From a virus: DNA of 20,765 nucleotides. The translations under genes and the position numbers were made by a program. The notes under the pieces are model-generated. The model saw only the letters and a list, made by a program, of their open reading frames with translations. It was not told the origin of the DNA and searched no databases. The DNA lies in IMG/VR virus record IMGVR_UViG_3300021138_000207, positions 1 to 20,765 of that record; one strand, written 5' to 3'. Positions 5,208 to 12,410 of the stretch are shown here, piece by piece; position 1 is the first letter of the stretch; every line of letters begins with the position of its first letter.

Positions 5208-5714
5208 TTACTGATTTAATTTTGCTTGAATCGCTGCATCTTTTGCTTGCGATCCTGCACTACTTCCAAAATAAAAAGCAATTATTCCTGTCCAGGCGGT
5301 TCCCAAAGAACCCAACATAATATCTACTTCAGCGGCTTGTTCAATTTTGCCTGACATTAACGCTACTAATATTCCAAAAAAGCCAACAGTCACTGATGCA
5401 GCCAAAAATGGAGGTATCCACGATTTCACATTTTTTTGCATATCTCTTGCACTGGCTCGATCATCGTTGCTCAATTTAGCAAAGTCTAATCCAAGTTCTT
5501 GCGCTTTTGCTTTAAGCGCAATCTCGGCCTGTTGGATCGCTGCCACTTGCTCAGCAGTAAGTTTATTTGTTTCAATAGTTTTTTGAATATCATCACCAGA
5601 CATTCCAAGCGCTGATTCCAATGCTCCAACAGCCATTCCAGCTACAGGACTACCAAGCGCTGAAGCAACAGTGGGCGCTAACTTCGCTACCGTATCAATC
5701 CAAGAATCGCTCAT
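5208..5714 (-). CDS. Holin of the 3TM (gene-transfer-agent holin-like) type
   Basis: The 168-aa product fits the 3TM holin family (GTA_holin_3TM-like). There is a weakly hydrophobic Ala/Gly-rich N-terminal segment (12-36) and a charged helical middle with KLTAEQVAAIQQAEIALKAK and the typical NDDRASAR...MQK. Two strong membrane helices follow (102-120 and 132-150) and the tail FYFGSSAGSQAKD is characteristic. Holins open the inner membrane at a set time so that the cytoplasmic endolysin reaches the wall, which fits the GH24 enzyme nearby that has no signal sequence. It is the last gene of the minus operon and overlaps the upstream gene by four bases. Confidence 0.85.
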   Translation of the reverse strand: MSDSWIDTVAKLAPTVASALGSPVAGMAVGALESALGMSGDDIQKTIETNKLTAEQVAAIQQAEIALKAKAQELGLDFAKLSNDDRASARDMQKNVKSWIPPFLAASVTVGFFGILVALMSGKIEQAAEVDIMLGSLGTAWTGIIAFYFGSSAGSQAKDAAIQAKLNQ

Positions 5715-6031
5715 TTAATTTTGTCCTTTAATGTTTGTTCAATTACACTAATTTCTCTTCTGTTTTCTAATATCATGTTTCTATTGTCTTGGATTTCGTG
5801 CTCAAGGTCTTGGCGAAGTTTTTCTCTAGCCAACTCTGCTGCTGAATTTGTAGCTTGTTTATTATCAGAAGTAACTACCAAGCTAACTTTTCCGTTTAAA
5901 ACAGTGACCTCTTGGCTTAATGTAGACAAAGTTGTCATTAAATAGACCACACATGCAAATAACATTGGAAGCACTGCAAACGCAACTTTCTCTATTAATG
6001 CGCTTTTAGCATGGGCTTCTTCTAAACTCAT
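5711..6031 (-). CDS. Membrane-anchored coiled-coil protein, 106 aa (possible i-spanin)
   Basis: One membrane helix near the N-terminus (about residues 15-33, VAFAVLPMLFACVVYLMTTL) is followed by a long, charged region predicted as helix or coiled coil, including REKLRQDLEHEIQDNRNMIL. The short N-tail contains EEAHAKSALIEK. This topology, between holin and endolysin, is what an inner-membrane spanin needs, but no separate Rz1-like lipoprotein frame was recognised inside or beside it. An accessory holin or membrane adaptor is the alternative. It is coupled by overlaps to the holin downstream and the 54-aa gene upstream. Confidence 0.75.
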   Translation of the reverse strand: MSLEEAHAKSALIEKVAFAVLPMLFACVVYLMTTLSTLSQEVTVLNGKVSLVVTSDNKQATNSAAELAREKLRQDLEHEIQDNRNMILENRREISVIEQTLKDKIK

Positions 6032-6195
6032 CAGTCTTTACCTTTATCAATGTGATGATTCCAAAGTTCAAAGAGACTTTTTACTTTATCTTCAATAGTG
6101 GTTATACGCGCATCCATTTTTGCCAACACAATAACTAAAGTGACAAAACCAACAGCAATGGGCCATATTTTAGAAACAAGGTCTACAATATCCAT
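6031..6195 (-). CDS. Small single-span membrane protein of the lysis cassette, 54 aa
   Basis: ATG at 6195 opens a 54-codon frame whose TGA (6033-6031) shares one base with the next ATG. The product has one hydrophobic helix, WPIAVGFVTLVIVLAKMDAR (11-30), followed by an amphipathic helix TTIEDKVKSLFELWNHHID. The topology is like that of its neighbours on both sides. No named family is recognised. Its tight packing between membrane genes makes it a likely real gene, perhaps an accessory holin or antiholin. Confidence 0.7.
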   Translation of the reverse strand: MDIVDLVSKIWPIAVGFVTLVIVLAKMDARITTIEDKVKSLFELWNHHIDKGKD

Positions 6196-6209
6196 AGGCT
6201 ACCTATAAA

Positions 6210-6431
6210 TTATTTGTCGGCCTTAGAATCTAACTTTTCAAAAATCTGATCTAATTTCGTCAAAATTTTATCAATGTCGCGCCGGTAATCTTCTTTGTTG
6301 ACGTATTTCTCTGGCATGTTGTTCATCTTATCTTCAATCTTAATAATTGAAGACGAAATGTTGTTTAGAATCCACCCGCCAAAAAATCCGGCTATTCCAA
6401 ATCCAACATTAATGAGCGTTTGTGTATCCAT
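6210..6431 (-). CDS. Conserved small membrane protein next to endolysin, 73 aa
   Basis: The N-terminus MDTQTLINVGFGIAGFFGGW plus ILNNISSSI carries one Gly/Phe-rich membrane helix (about 6-23). A short charged linker (KMNNMPEKYVNKEDYRRD) and a heptad-patterned helix ending KLDQIFEKLDSKADK follow. I recognise this NVGFGIAGFFGGW...EDYRRDID layout from unassigned phage proteins found near lysis genes. Haemolysin XhlA-like or i-spanin-like function is possible. It begins one base after the endolysin stop and is probably co-translated with it. Confidence 0.75.
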   Translation of the reverse strand: MDTQTLINVGFGIAGFFGGWILNNISSSIIKIEDKMNNMPEKYVNKEDYRRDIDKILTKLDQIFEKLDSKADK

Positions 6432-6432
6432 T

Positions 6433-6876
6433 TCAACCCTGCGCGAATAGTTTTGCCTCGTTTAGCCTACGTGTTGTCAATCCTGCCAACACGCGCCCAC
6501 CTGCTTTGTTCCATTTTTCAAATTCATCATGCGCTGCTTCAAAATTGCCTTGATTGATTAACTTAAGCAAGGTGGAGTGCTGTAAGTTACCTGCGCCACA
6601 ATTAAAGCAAAAATCTACTAAGGCATCATATTGGTGCTGTGTTAATTCTACCGTGACAAATGTTTTTACCATCTTTTCAGCATGCTGCAAATCGTGTTTT
6701 AAGCGATCCACTGCTTGTTCCTCTGTGATGGTCATGCCTTGAATCACATCAGCACCAGTGCTTCCAAAACCAATCGTCCAAATACCCGCTGGACATTGAT
6801 ACGAAGTGAGTTTGCAACCTTCAGAGAGTTTAACTAGATCAATCCCATCGTGATCAAATTGTAAATTCTCATTCAT
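6433..6876 (-). CDS. Endolysin, GH24 lysozyme (T4/P21 type)
   Basis: The 147-aa product is a phage lysozyme that hydrolyses the beta-1,4 bond of peptidoglycan. The catalytic triad pattern E-8x-(D/C)-5x-T is present as Glu19, Cys28 and Thr34 in LSEGCKLTSYQCPAGIWTIG. Cys in place of the middle Asp is found in many members. GFGSTG follows, and later LTQHQYDALVDFCFNCGAGN and GLTTRRLNEAKLF complete the family pattern. There is no signal peptide or signal-arrest-release helix, so export must depend on the holin. The first eight bases overlap the end of the degenerate paralogue upstream, and the two clearly arose by duplication. Confidence 0.95.
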   Translation of the reverse strand: MNENLQFDHDGIDLVKLSEGCKLTSYQCPAGIWTIGFGSTGADVIQGMTITEEQAVDRLKHDLQHAEKMVKTFVTVELTQHQYDALVDFCFNCGAGNLQHSTLLKLINQGNFEAAHDEFEKWNKAGGRVLAGLTTRRLNEAKLFAQG

Positions 6877-7399
6877 TTACTTGCTCGGCGGTTGCTTGAT
6901 CAACAAGTTCACTACTGTCTGCTTTAATTGTTTCAACCACTGGAGTATTAGATTCATTGTTTTTTACCTCAAAAAAAGGTTGATTTTGCAACTTTTGTGC
7001 AATTAATCCTTGCATTCTTCGTTTACCGTTTTTAATCCAATTTGCATATATGACGTTTGCATCTTGACGCAAACCTGCATTTATTAAAGACGCTATGGAA
7101 TGAGCGCAAAAATCATGGTGGCCCATGTTTAAACACATATCCATCAGTTGATTAAATTGTGCTTGGGTTAAATCAACTTGTACCAGCAATCGAATGGTTG
7201 CCTCTGCATGACGTATATCATGTTCTAAACGTGCTTTAGCCTGGGCTATGTCAAACTGCATTTCTGGAACAATATCTGGCCCGCTGCTGTTATAACCAAT
7301 TTTCCATTCAGCGCCATCTTGATAGCTACCTAGCTTTCTGCATTCATCTAGCTTAGTAAAGTTAATGGTGGCACGATCAAATTTTAATTGTTCATTCAT
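6869..7399 (-). CDS. Catalytically degenerate GH24 lysozyme paralogue
   Basis: The 176-aa product aligns along its first ~145 residues with the endolysin encoded just downstream: MNEQLKFD against MNENLQFD, KLDECRKLGSYQ against KLSEGCKLTSYQ, RLEHDIRHAEATIR against RLKHDLQHAEKMVK, VDLTQAQFNQLMDMC against VELTQHQYDALVDFC. Glu19 remains, the middle residue aligns as Asp28, but one residue is deleted after it and catalytic Thr is replaced by Lys33. GFG becomes GYN, GAGN becomes GHHD and the GLTTRR box becomes GLIAQK. A roughly 35-residue acidic C-terminal tail (from about 142) is added. It is therefore likely inactive as a lysozyme. It might bind peptidoglycan, inhibit or chaperone the active enzyme, or be a virion component, since it sits directly between fibre and lysis genes. 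Confidence 0.85.
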   Translation of the reverse strand: MNEQLKFDRATINFTKLDECRKLGSYQDGAEWKIGYNSSGPDIVPEMQFDIAQAKARLEHDIRHAEATIRLLVQVDLTQAQFNQLMDMCLNMGHHDFCAHSIASLINAGLRQDANVIYANWIKNGKRRMQGLIAQKLQNQPFFEVKNNESNTPVVETIKADSSELVDQATAEQVNE

Positions 7400-7401
7400 A
7401 A

Positions 7402-9084
7402 TTAAGTCTTAATAATGAAGTAGATAGCTAAATAAGGGCTAATAGTGCTAATTGCTGTGCCCGATCCAGTATTGCCAATTGTGGTGCTGGTTGTTGTACC
7501 AGTTGTCGTTGCGGTATTGGTTGTTGTTGCTGTCGTGGTATTGGTTGTAGTTGCGGTAGATAATGTTAAAGATGTGGTTGTGCTGGTGGCAGTGCTTAAT
7601 GCCAAAGTGGTATTTGTTGTTGTGTGGGTGCTTAATGCCAATGAAGTGCTGGTATTAGTGGTTGTTCCCAAACCTTGCAGTTGCGTATTGGTGGTTGTAA
7701 ACACCGAACCCGAAGGCGTACCACCAGTTGCCCCTACGATTGAAATGCCCGTTTGAGCATTGTTAATTGTGATTAAACCTTCTTGCACTGTGCTGCCACC
7801 GGCTAGTGCTGAACCGCCACCACTCTTGGCTAAAATGATTCCACGCCCTGCTTGCTGCTGATTTGTCCAAGTATGGAAGTGACCAGGATCACTCACACTA
7901 TGAACGTGAGTGGGCAATGCATTACCCGAAAAAGTGGAAGATGAAGAAGATGCAGCCGATCCAGTGGTGTTTGAACTTGATGTAGATATTGCGCTACCAG
8001 TGGTGGTGCTCACCGATGTAGAAGTTGCAGTTCCAGTAGGAGTAGAAACTGATGTTGAAGTTGCTGTGCCAGTGGGTGTTGATGTTGAAGTTGAATTGCT
8101 GACTGAATTAGATGTGCTTATTGAATTACTGGTTGAACTTGATGTTGATACCGCTGAATGATTATGCGATGGCAAGTTCGCTGTGGATAAAGTTGTGCTT
8201 GCACTACCGCCCGTTGCCGCAGCACCATAAATACCACCCGCACCAATCGGCATCAGATTGGTATAGTTGGGCACATTAAATGTTGAACTGCCATCACCTG
8301 TGCCAAAAGTTAAACCAATGATGCTAAACAACGCACTGTAGGCTGAACGGGATAATGCTTGCCCATTACATAACACCCAGCCATTTGGTGCTGTAGCCGT
8401 AGGCCACATTGTTATACTGCCCGTTGGCATAGAGTAAGTTGAAGGCAACGGACTAGTTGCCGGATTCAATAAAATGAATGCCGGATAATTGTTGATCAAA
8501 TTATATGCAAAGGTGAGGGTTGCTCCCGCGGTAATATCGCCGGTTGCCAGCGGTACACCATTGCCTTTAAATATTAAAAATGGGCCAATACCCGTTGTGC
8601 CTAACACCAAAGTCATGGTGGGCGAATTGGTAATATTATTAAAGTCCGCTGTTAGCGTAAATGTCATGCCAACATTCGCAACAGTCAATGTGCTGATTAG
8701 CGTAGCGGTAATTGCATCTGACGTACCGCTTACCGCAGCATAGCCATAGGTGTTTTGCTGTGATTGTTCCACCGGCAAAAAGGCAGTTAATGTGCCACTC
8801 GTCATCAAGTTGGCAACATAATCGCCCGCTGTCCATCCCTGTGCGGTTGTGCCTTCTTGTCCACGCACCACTGTAAGAGTGTCATTTGTGCGATTGGTAC
8901 ACAACATAATTTCATGCTGTAGTTTGGTAGCAGCATCAGTAAGGCTAACTTTAAATGCCTGACCTGCCGTTGGGCTTGGGAAAATGTTACCTGTTCCAGC
9001 AGCTACAGAAATCGTTGTAGTTGTGGAATTAATGGATGCCAGCAACGTGCTCGATGCATTATTGGATGCAATGATGATAGACAT
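7402..9084 (-). CDS. Tail fibre protein with phage tail collar domain
   Basis: The 560-aa protein has three parts. Residues 1-212 are homologous to the whole upstream 216-aa protein (AAGTGNIFPSPTAGQAF, LCTNRTNDTLTVVRGQEGTT). Residues 217-282 form a tail collar domain (MPTGSITMWPTATAPNGWVL, DGSSTFNVPNYTNLMPIGAG). The C-terminal part starts with LPSHNHS and contains THVHS and GHFHTW, His-x-His motifs that in T4 gp12-type fibres bind metal along the trimer axis, and ends ISPYLAIYFIIKT, typical of collar proteins. Two Ser/Thr-rich tandem-repeat tracts interrupt it (310-388 and 474-537, period 12). It is probably a trimeric receptor-binding or short tail fibre. Its repeat tracts have biased composition unlike the neighbours. 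Confidence 0.88.
   Translation of the reverse strand: MSIIIASNNASSTLLASINSTTTTISVAAGTGNIFPSPTAGQAFKVSLTDAATKLQHEIMLCTNRTNDTLTVVRGQEGTTAQGWTAGDYVANLMTSGTLTAFLPVEQSQQNTYGYAAVSGTSDAITATLISTLTVANVGMTFTLTADFNNITNSPTMTLVLGTTGIGPFLIFKGNGVPLATGDITAGATLTFAYNLINNYPAFILLNPATSPLPSTYSMPTGSITMWPTATAPNGWVLCNGQALSRSAYSALFSIIGLTFGTGDGSSTFNVPNYTNLMPIGAGGIYGAAATGGSASTTLSTANLPSHNHSAVSTSSSTSNSISTSNSVSNSTSTSTPTGTATSTSVSTPTGTATSTSVSTTTGSAISTSSSNTTGSAASSSSSTFSGNALPTHVHSVSDPGHFHTWTNQQQAGRGIILAKSGGGSALAGGSTVQEGLITINNAQTGISIVGATGGTPSGSVFTTTNTQLQGLGTTTNTSTSLALSTHTTTNTTLALSTATSTTTSLTLSTATTTNTTTATTTNTATTTGTTTSTTIGNTGSGTAISTISPYLAIYFIIKT
7474..7665. repeat. Thr-rich tandem repeat within the collar fibre gene
   Basis: Residues 474-537 of the collar protein consist of imperfect 12-residue (36-bp) units of Thr/Ser with recurring L(A/T)LST: TTTNTSTSLALS, THTTTNTTLALS, TATSTTTSLTLS, TATTTNTTTATT, TNTATTTGTTTS. 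The phase is kept in frame. Confidence 0.7.
7903..8082. repeat. Ser/Thr-rich 36-bp tandem repeat within the collar fibre gene
   Basis: Residues 335-394 are five 12-residue units: STPTGTATSTSV twice, STTTGSAISTSS, SNTTGSAASSSS and STFSGNALPTHV. The two identical peptide units differ at several synonymous DNA positions, so the protein repeat is maintained by selection or is old. Confidence 0.75.
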
Positions 9085-9734
9085 TAGAAAGAACCTCCCG
9101 CCACATCAGTGATTGGATTCATCATCACCCAAGCGTTAAACACGGTGTTATAAACCACATTCAAGATCATGCCTGGCTGAATGTCACCCACCAGCAAATT
9201 AAGATTATCACCTTTTACAATCACCAATGGTGTTGTTGCAGTGCTGCCCAATTCAAGTTCAAGTGTAGGCACTGTGGTTGTGTTTGCATACAAAGCGCGG
9301 AATGAAAAACTCATTCCATCGGTCAACGCCGTTAGCATTGATGGCACTGACAATACAATCGCATCAGCCGAACCCGCAGAAACGTTGTAGGTATAAGCAT
9401 TAGATTGCAATGTGTCTGGTTGGATCACATAAGAATTCACCAATCCAGCAGAAATCAAGTTTGCAATTACATCGCCTGTCACCCAAGATCGCGTTAAAGT
9501 GCCTTCTTGCCCACGAACCACAATTAAAGTATCACCCGTTCTATTGGTGCATAAACAAATTTCATGCTCTACTTGTGTCGCAATATCTGTCAGCGTAATC
9601 AGAAAACCTTGCCCAGCAGCAGGTGATGGGAATATTTGGCCCGTACCGGCGGCAACAGTGATAGTCGTGCCAGTAGGCGATAAAGGCGCCGCCAATGTCG
9701 TAGTTGCTGCGTTAGATGCAAGTAGAACGGTCAT
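9084..9734 (-). CDS. Tail protein, paralogue of the collar fibre N-terminal region
   Basis: The 216-aa product matches residues 1-212 of the collar fibre encoded next: VAAGTGQIFPSPAAGQGF against VAAGTGNIFPSPTAGQAF, and LCTNRTGDTLIVVRGQEGT against LCTNRTNDTLTVVRGQEGT. The second halves also align (TPLVIVKGDNLNLLVGDI against GPFLIFKGNGVPLATGDI). This type of N-terminal module, NIFPSP...TDAAT...VVRGQEGT, is common in tail-fibre genes of aquatic phages and probably attaches the fibre to the baseplate. Here it stands alone without a distal domain, so it may be an adaptor. It shares one base with the next gene start. Confidence 0.8.
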   Translation of the reverse strand: MTVLLASNAATTTLAAPLSPTGTTITVAAGTGQIFPSPAAGQGFLITLTDIATQVEHEICLCTNRTGDTLIVVRGQEGTLTRSWVTGDVIANLISAGLVNSYVIQPDTLQSNAYTYNVSAGSADAIVLSVPSMLTALTDGMSFSFRALYANTTTVPTLELELGSTATTPLVIVKGDNLNLLVGDIQPGMILNVVYNTVFNAWVMMNPITDVAGGSF

Positions 9735-10489
9735 ATAATGTTCACTATATCAACATGGAAGGTATAGCCAAACGGCAAGTTTACTGCACCACTTTCAATG
9801 ACTTCTTTAAGCTGTTCCGCTTCCAACAAAGAAAACTGATACTGTGCATCTTTCAAGCCAAGCGTTGTGTCATTATAAACAGGAACATCGTATTTTGACT
9901 GATCATAAGCCCCTACTTCAGAGGTAATTACTTTCTTGCTGGTATTAATGGTTATCGTAACAACATTTGTACCAGGATGGGCTACTGTATTAAACGCCAC
10001 ACTGATTGGATAGGTTTCTTGAATAAATGGTGCAAATCCATTAGTGCCAATTAGAAATCGAATGCATCGACGTTTTAGCCAAGAAATATTAAATTGCTTG
10101 CCATCGCCCTTGTATAAATTCCACGTCAATACCCGTTTATAAATATCATCAGTGGTTTCAAAAAATTGTCCAACATTGACGGTATTGTAAAAGTTAAAGT
10201 TTTCAGAGTTATAGGGATCAGTATTATAAGGGCCATCAGCAATCACATTGCCCACTAACAAAACAGGCCGAGGATTGCCATACAACCCCGTTGCCACCCA
10301 ATCCAATAAATAATCAACGATCTTTGGTGCTGACCAATTAGGCAAATTGATGGTGTTAAACGCATCTATATAACTTTGTGAAACAACATTGTAAGCAGAA
10401 AAAAACGCGCCAATATTTTTGTCATCGTTATATTGAACGTATGGATACGATGGAATCGTAACTTGACGTGTTGTGTTCAAAATAGCCAT
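9731..10489 (-). CDS. Phage tail protein, position of P2 gpI-like baseplate protein
   Basis: The 252-aa product lies directly after baseplate J and before fibre genes, the place of tail protein I in P2-like baseplates. Its N-terminus (PYVQYNDDKNIGAFFSAYNV) runs into a helical segment with PNWSAPKIVDYLLDWVATGL and NPRPVL, then DDIYKRVLTWNLYKGDGKQF and SWLKRRCIRFLIG. This resembles the DUF2612-type tail proteins of phages, but the match is from memory of pattern and gene order. It would be a baseplate wedge component linking fibres. It overlaps the J gene by one base and the next start by four. Confidence 0.65.
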   Translation of the reverse strand: MAILNTTRQVTIPSYPYVQYNDDKNIGAFFSAYNVVSQSYIDAFNTINLPNWSAPKIVDYLLDWVATGLYGNPRPVLLVGNVIADGPYNTDPYNSENFNFYNTVNVGQFFETTDDIYKRVLTWNLYKGDGKQFNISWLKRRCIRFLIGTNGFAPFIQETYPISVAFNTVAHPGTNVVTITINTSKKVITSEVGAYDQSKYDVPVYNDTTLGLKDAQYQFSLLEAEQLKEVIESGAVNLPFGYTFHVDIVNII

Positions 10490-11907
10490 TAAATTTGCGT
10501 AACCGTAACTTGGCTTAATGTTGTTTCAAAATAACTTTGGGCATCGCCATAGATTAAACCTGTGCCGGTGGCTGGAGTTAATTGCACACCGTTGACAGTC
10601 ACCGTGATATTAATCACGCTGACTAAACTTGGGTTTAGGATTGGGGCCACCGCGTTTAAAAATACAGTTTGAATTTCAAACACGTTGACGGGCTGGCCTA
10701 CAGGGATTGTGTTGATGTAATTCACAATCGGCTGACCTGCTAATGTAGACACCGCACTGGCTGAAACAAAGTTCACTGCAATCGTATTCCAATTCACCAC
10801 AACTGACGTTTGTTGGAAAAATGGAATAACCAATGGAATCGTATACACATCAGGCACATCTTCAATATTGATGCTCTGATTTCGTAGATTGGGTGTGACT
10901 ACTCCACCGCCCGTATACGTGCCGCTTGAGGTTGTATTCGTGCCAATGCTAAATGTGGTAGGCGATAAAACGGTGATCGTCAATGGCGTGTTGTTAATGC
11001 CTGTCATGCCGGTGACACCAGTAACATTGATAATTTGACCTGTCTGAAAGCCATGCGTCAAACTGGTTGTCATTACACCAGGATTAGCATTAGTGATGCC
11101 GGTTACATTTAATGATGATGGAACCAGTTGATTAATATCAAATAAACCTTGAAATACAGCATAAGCCATCAAATATGGATCGCCACCCGCGCACATCACC
11201 ATCCAACCACCACCAGAAACCTGAGTAAGAGAAATCAATCGAGTTTGCACACCAGGAACTTTGGCTAACAATGTTTTAAGAAATGTCGGCATTCCTTGTG
11301 CGCTGGCTTGCCCTGCTTGCAAGACTCGCGCACGATATTGCTCTGTGGTTTCTGCTGCCTGAGAAGGTGTGCCCGCTGTAGGGTTGGTGACGTTTAATAC
11401 AACCGTGTTAGGTACTGAGGTAATTAATATGGTGACCGTATTAATTGGAACTGCCCACGATCCAGTGCTGGTTGCTACCGCAAATAGCTGTGCGCTTTGC
11501 TGGCTTGTGCCAATGATGCCGCCATCTTGTACAACATATTGATATACGCCATCTGATACCGTGAAACCTTTGGCAATCGTAAAACCTGGTGTTCCACTAA
11601 ACACTAAATAAACACTGGTATTGGATGCAGCCCCAGGGCGCACACCATAAAGAATACCTAGTTGGTTGAGGATATAAGCATTCGCGCCATAAGGTGTGAC
11701 ACTGTTTAATAGTTCAACATAGGCTTGATCGCAGAGGCTTGCGGCTGCGGTTGCGGTCGATGACATATCTTCAACCAAAGAGCCAGGCAAATTTGCTGTT
11801 AGCCCTGGGGATAAACCTTGTGCAATCGTAATGATTTCAGAATTGAGTGTGCTCGGCGGTGTTGGTTGTGCGCCTGCAATCGACAATACTGTTGGTATAG
11901 TTGCCAT
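10489..11907 (-). CDS. Baseplate J-like protein with an inserted FCCH-like module
   Basis: The 472-aa protein has the J family layout: an N-terminal part with LPGSLVEDMSSTATAAASLCD (40-60) and YGANAYILNQLGILYGVRPG (73-92), then the beta-rich core with VYLVFSGTPGFTIAKGF (99-115), the conserved AETTEQYRARVLQ (185-197) and AKVPGVQTRLISL (215-227), and a C-terminal region beginning with VPDVYTIPLVIPFFQQTSVV. Residues about 266-340 (THGFQTGQIINVTGVTGMTG, GTYTGGG) look like a separate module of the E1 FCCH-like type placed in the loop before the VPDVYTIP segment. J proteins build the baseplate wedge of contractile tails. A terminator lies just upstream of the start, so transcription probably begins anew or reads through. 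Confidence 0.85.
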   Translation of the reverse strand: MATIPTVLSIAGAQPTPPSTLNSEIITIAQGLSPGLTANLPGSLVEDMSSTATAAASLCDQAYVELLNSVTPYGANAYILNQLGILYGVRPGAASNTSVYLVFSGTPGFTIAKGFTVSDGVYQYVVQDGGIIGTSQQSAQLFAVATSTGSWAVPINTVTILITSVPNTVVLNVTNPTAGTPSQAAETTEQYRARVLQAGQASAQGMPTFLKTLLAKVPGVQTRLISLTQVSGGGWMVMCAGGDPYLMAYAVFQGLFDINQLVPSSLNVTGITNANPGVMTTSLTHGFQTGQIINVTGVTGMTGINNTPLTITVLSPTTFSIGTNTTSSGTYTGGGVVTPNLRNQSINIEDVPDVYTIPLVIPFFQQTSVVVNWNTIAVNFVSASAVSTLAGQPIVNYINTIPVGQPVNVFEIQTVFLNAVAPILNPSLVSVINITVTVNGVQLTPATGTGLIYGDAQSYFETTLSQVTVTQI

Positions 11908-11932
11908 AGAATCCCCCTAGCACGATTGTAGC

Positions 11933-11959
11933 AAAAAGGGGCCGTTAAGCCCCTTTTTT
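11933..11959. terminator. Bidirectional rho-independent terminator
   Basis: AAAAAGGGGC-CGTTAA-GCCCCTTTTTT: a five-pair GC stem extended by A/T pairs, with T-tracts on both strands. It lies between the octapeptide-repeat gene and the baseplate J gene, both on the minus strand, and so would end or attenuate transcription from the upstream genes. Confidence 0.85.
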
Positions 11960-11984
11960 ATTGCATACTAAAACAGGTTTTGTT

Positions 11985-12359
11985 TTATGCAGCCGGTGCA
12001 GCGTTTAATGCAGCCATTTGCTCAGCGGTCAATCCTGCGGTTTGATCGGCAGATAAAACAGCAGCCTGGTCTGAATTCATCATCAACAATTGATCTGCAC
12101 TCATTGCAGCCAATTGTTCAGGCGATAATGCTGACACTGCTTCAGTAGACATAGTGGGCACTTGCTCACTAGGAATAGCAGCAACTTGCTCAGTGGTCAT
12201 GGCTTGCACGGTTTCTGTTTCACTCACAACAGGCACTTGTGGCTGTGCAATGGTTTTGATGTTGTTGATCACATCATAAACATCTTTGGCCTTGCATTCG
12301 CCTAACGCTAACAATGCTGCATTGACCAACTCAATGGGTAAGCTAATATTAATAGACAT
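11985..12359 (-). CDS. Octapeptide-repeat protein, 124 aa
   Basis: The N-terminal part (ISLPIELVNAALLALGECKA, then KDVYDVINNIKTIAQ) looks like a short phage domain with LP.ELVNA.L..LG...Y..V...I..I, which I have seen in unassigned tail-region proteins. After a linker, residues 53-124 are nine 8-residue units of the form x-(M/L)-(S/T)-x-(E/D)-Q-x-x, such as ALSPEQLA, AMSADQLL, VLSADQTA and GLTAEQMA. The units are likely short helices or turns stacked as a rod or binding strip. The ribosome binding site GAGGA precedes the ATG. It is flanked by terminators on both sides, so it may be a separate transcript with its own promoter, not identified here. Confidence 0.75.
   Translation of the reverse strand: MSINISLPIELVNAALLALGECKAKDVYDVINNIKTIAQPQVPVVSETETVQAMTTEQVAAIPSEQVPTMSTEAVSALSPEQLAAMSADQLLMMNSDQAAVLSADQTAGLTAEQMAALNAAPAA
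11988..12203. repeat. 24-bp tandem repeat encoding octapeptides
   Basis: Nine in-frame 24-bp units code for residues 53-124 of the 124-aa protein. The consensus peptide is A-L-S-x-E-Q-x-A, and the last unit is degenerate (ALNAAPAA). The DNA copies have drifted but the frame and period are exact. Confidence 0.8.
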
Positions 12360-12410
12360 GGTATCCTCAAAATTGTCACCGGCGGTGTTACCGGAAACAA
12401 TAGTTTAACT

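Noticed and set aside
7445-8161. Val-rich plus-strand ORFs opposite the collar fibre
   Set aside because: They mirror the Thr/Ser repeat tracts in the opposite strand and lack ribosome binding sites.
12377-12387. Short palindrome CACCGGCGGTG before the octapeptide-repeat gene
   Set aside because: It is 11 bases with a one-base centre, too short to call an operator or a terminator without more evidence.
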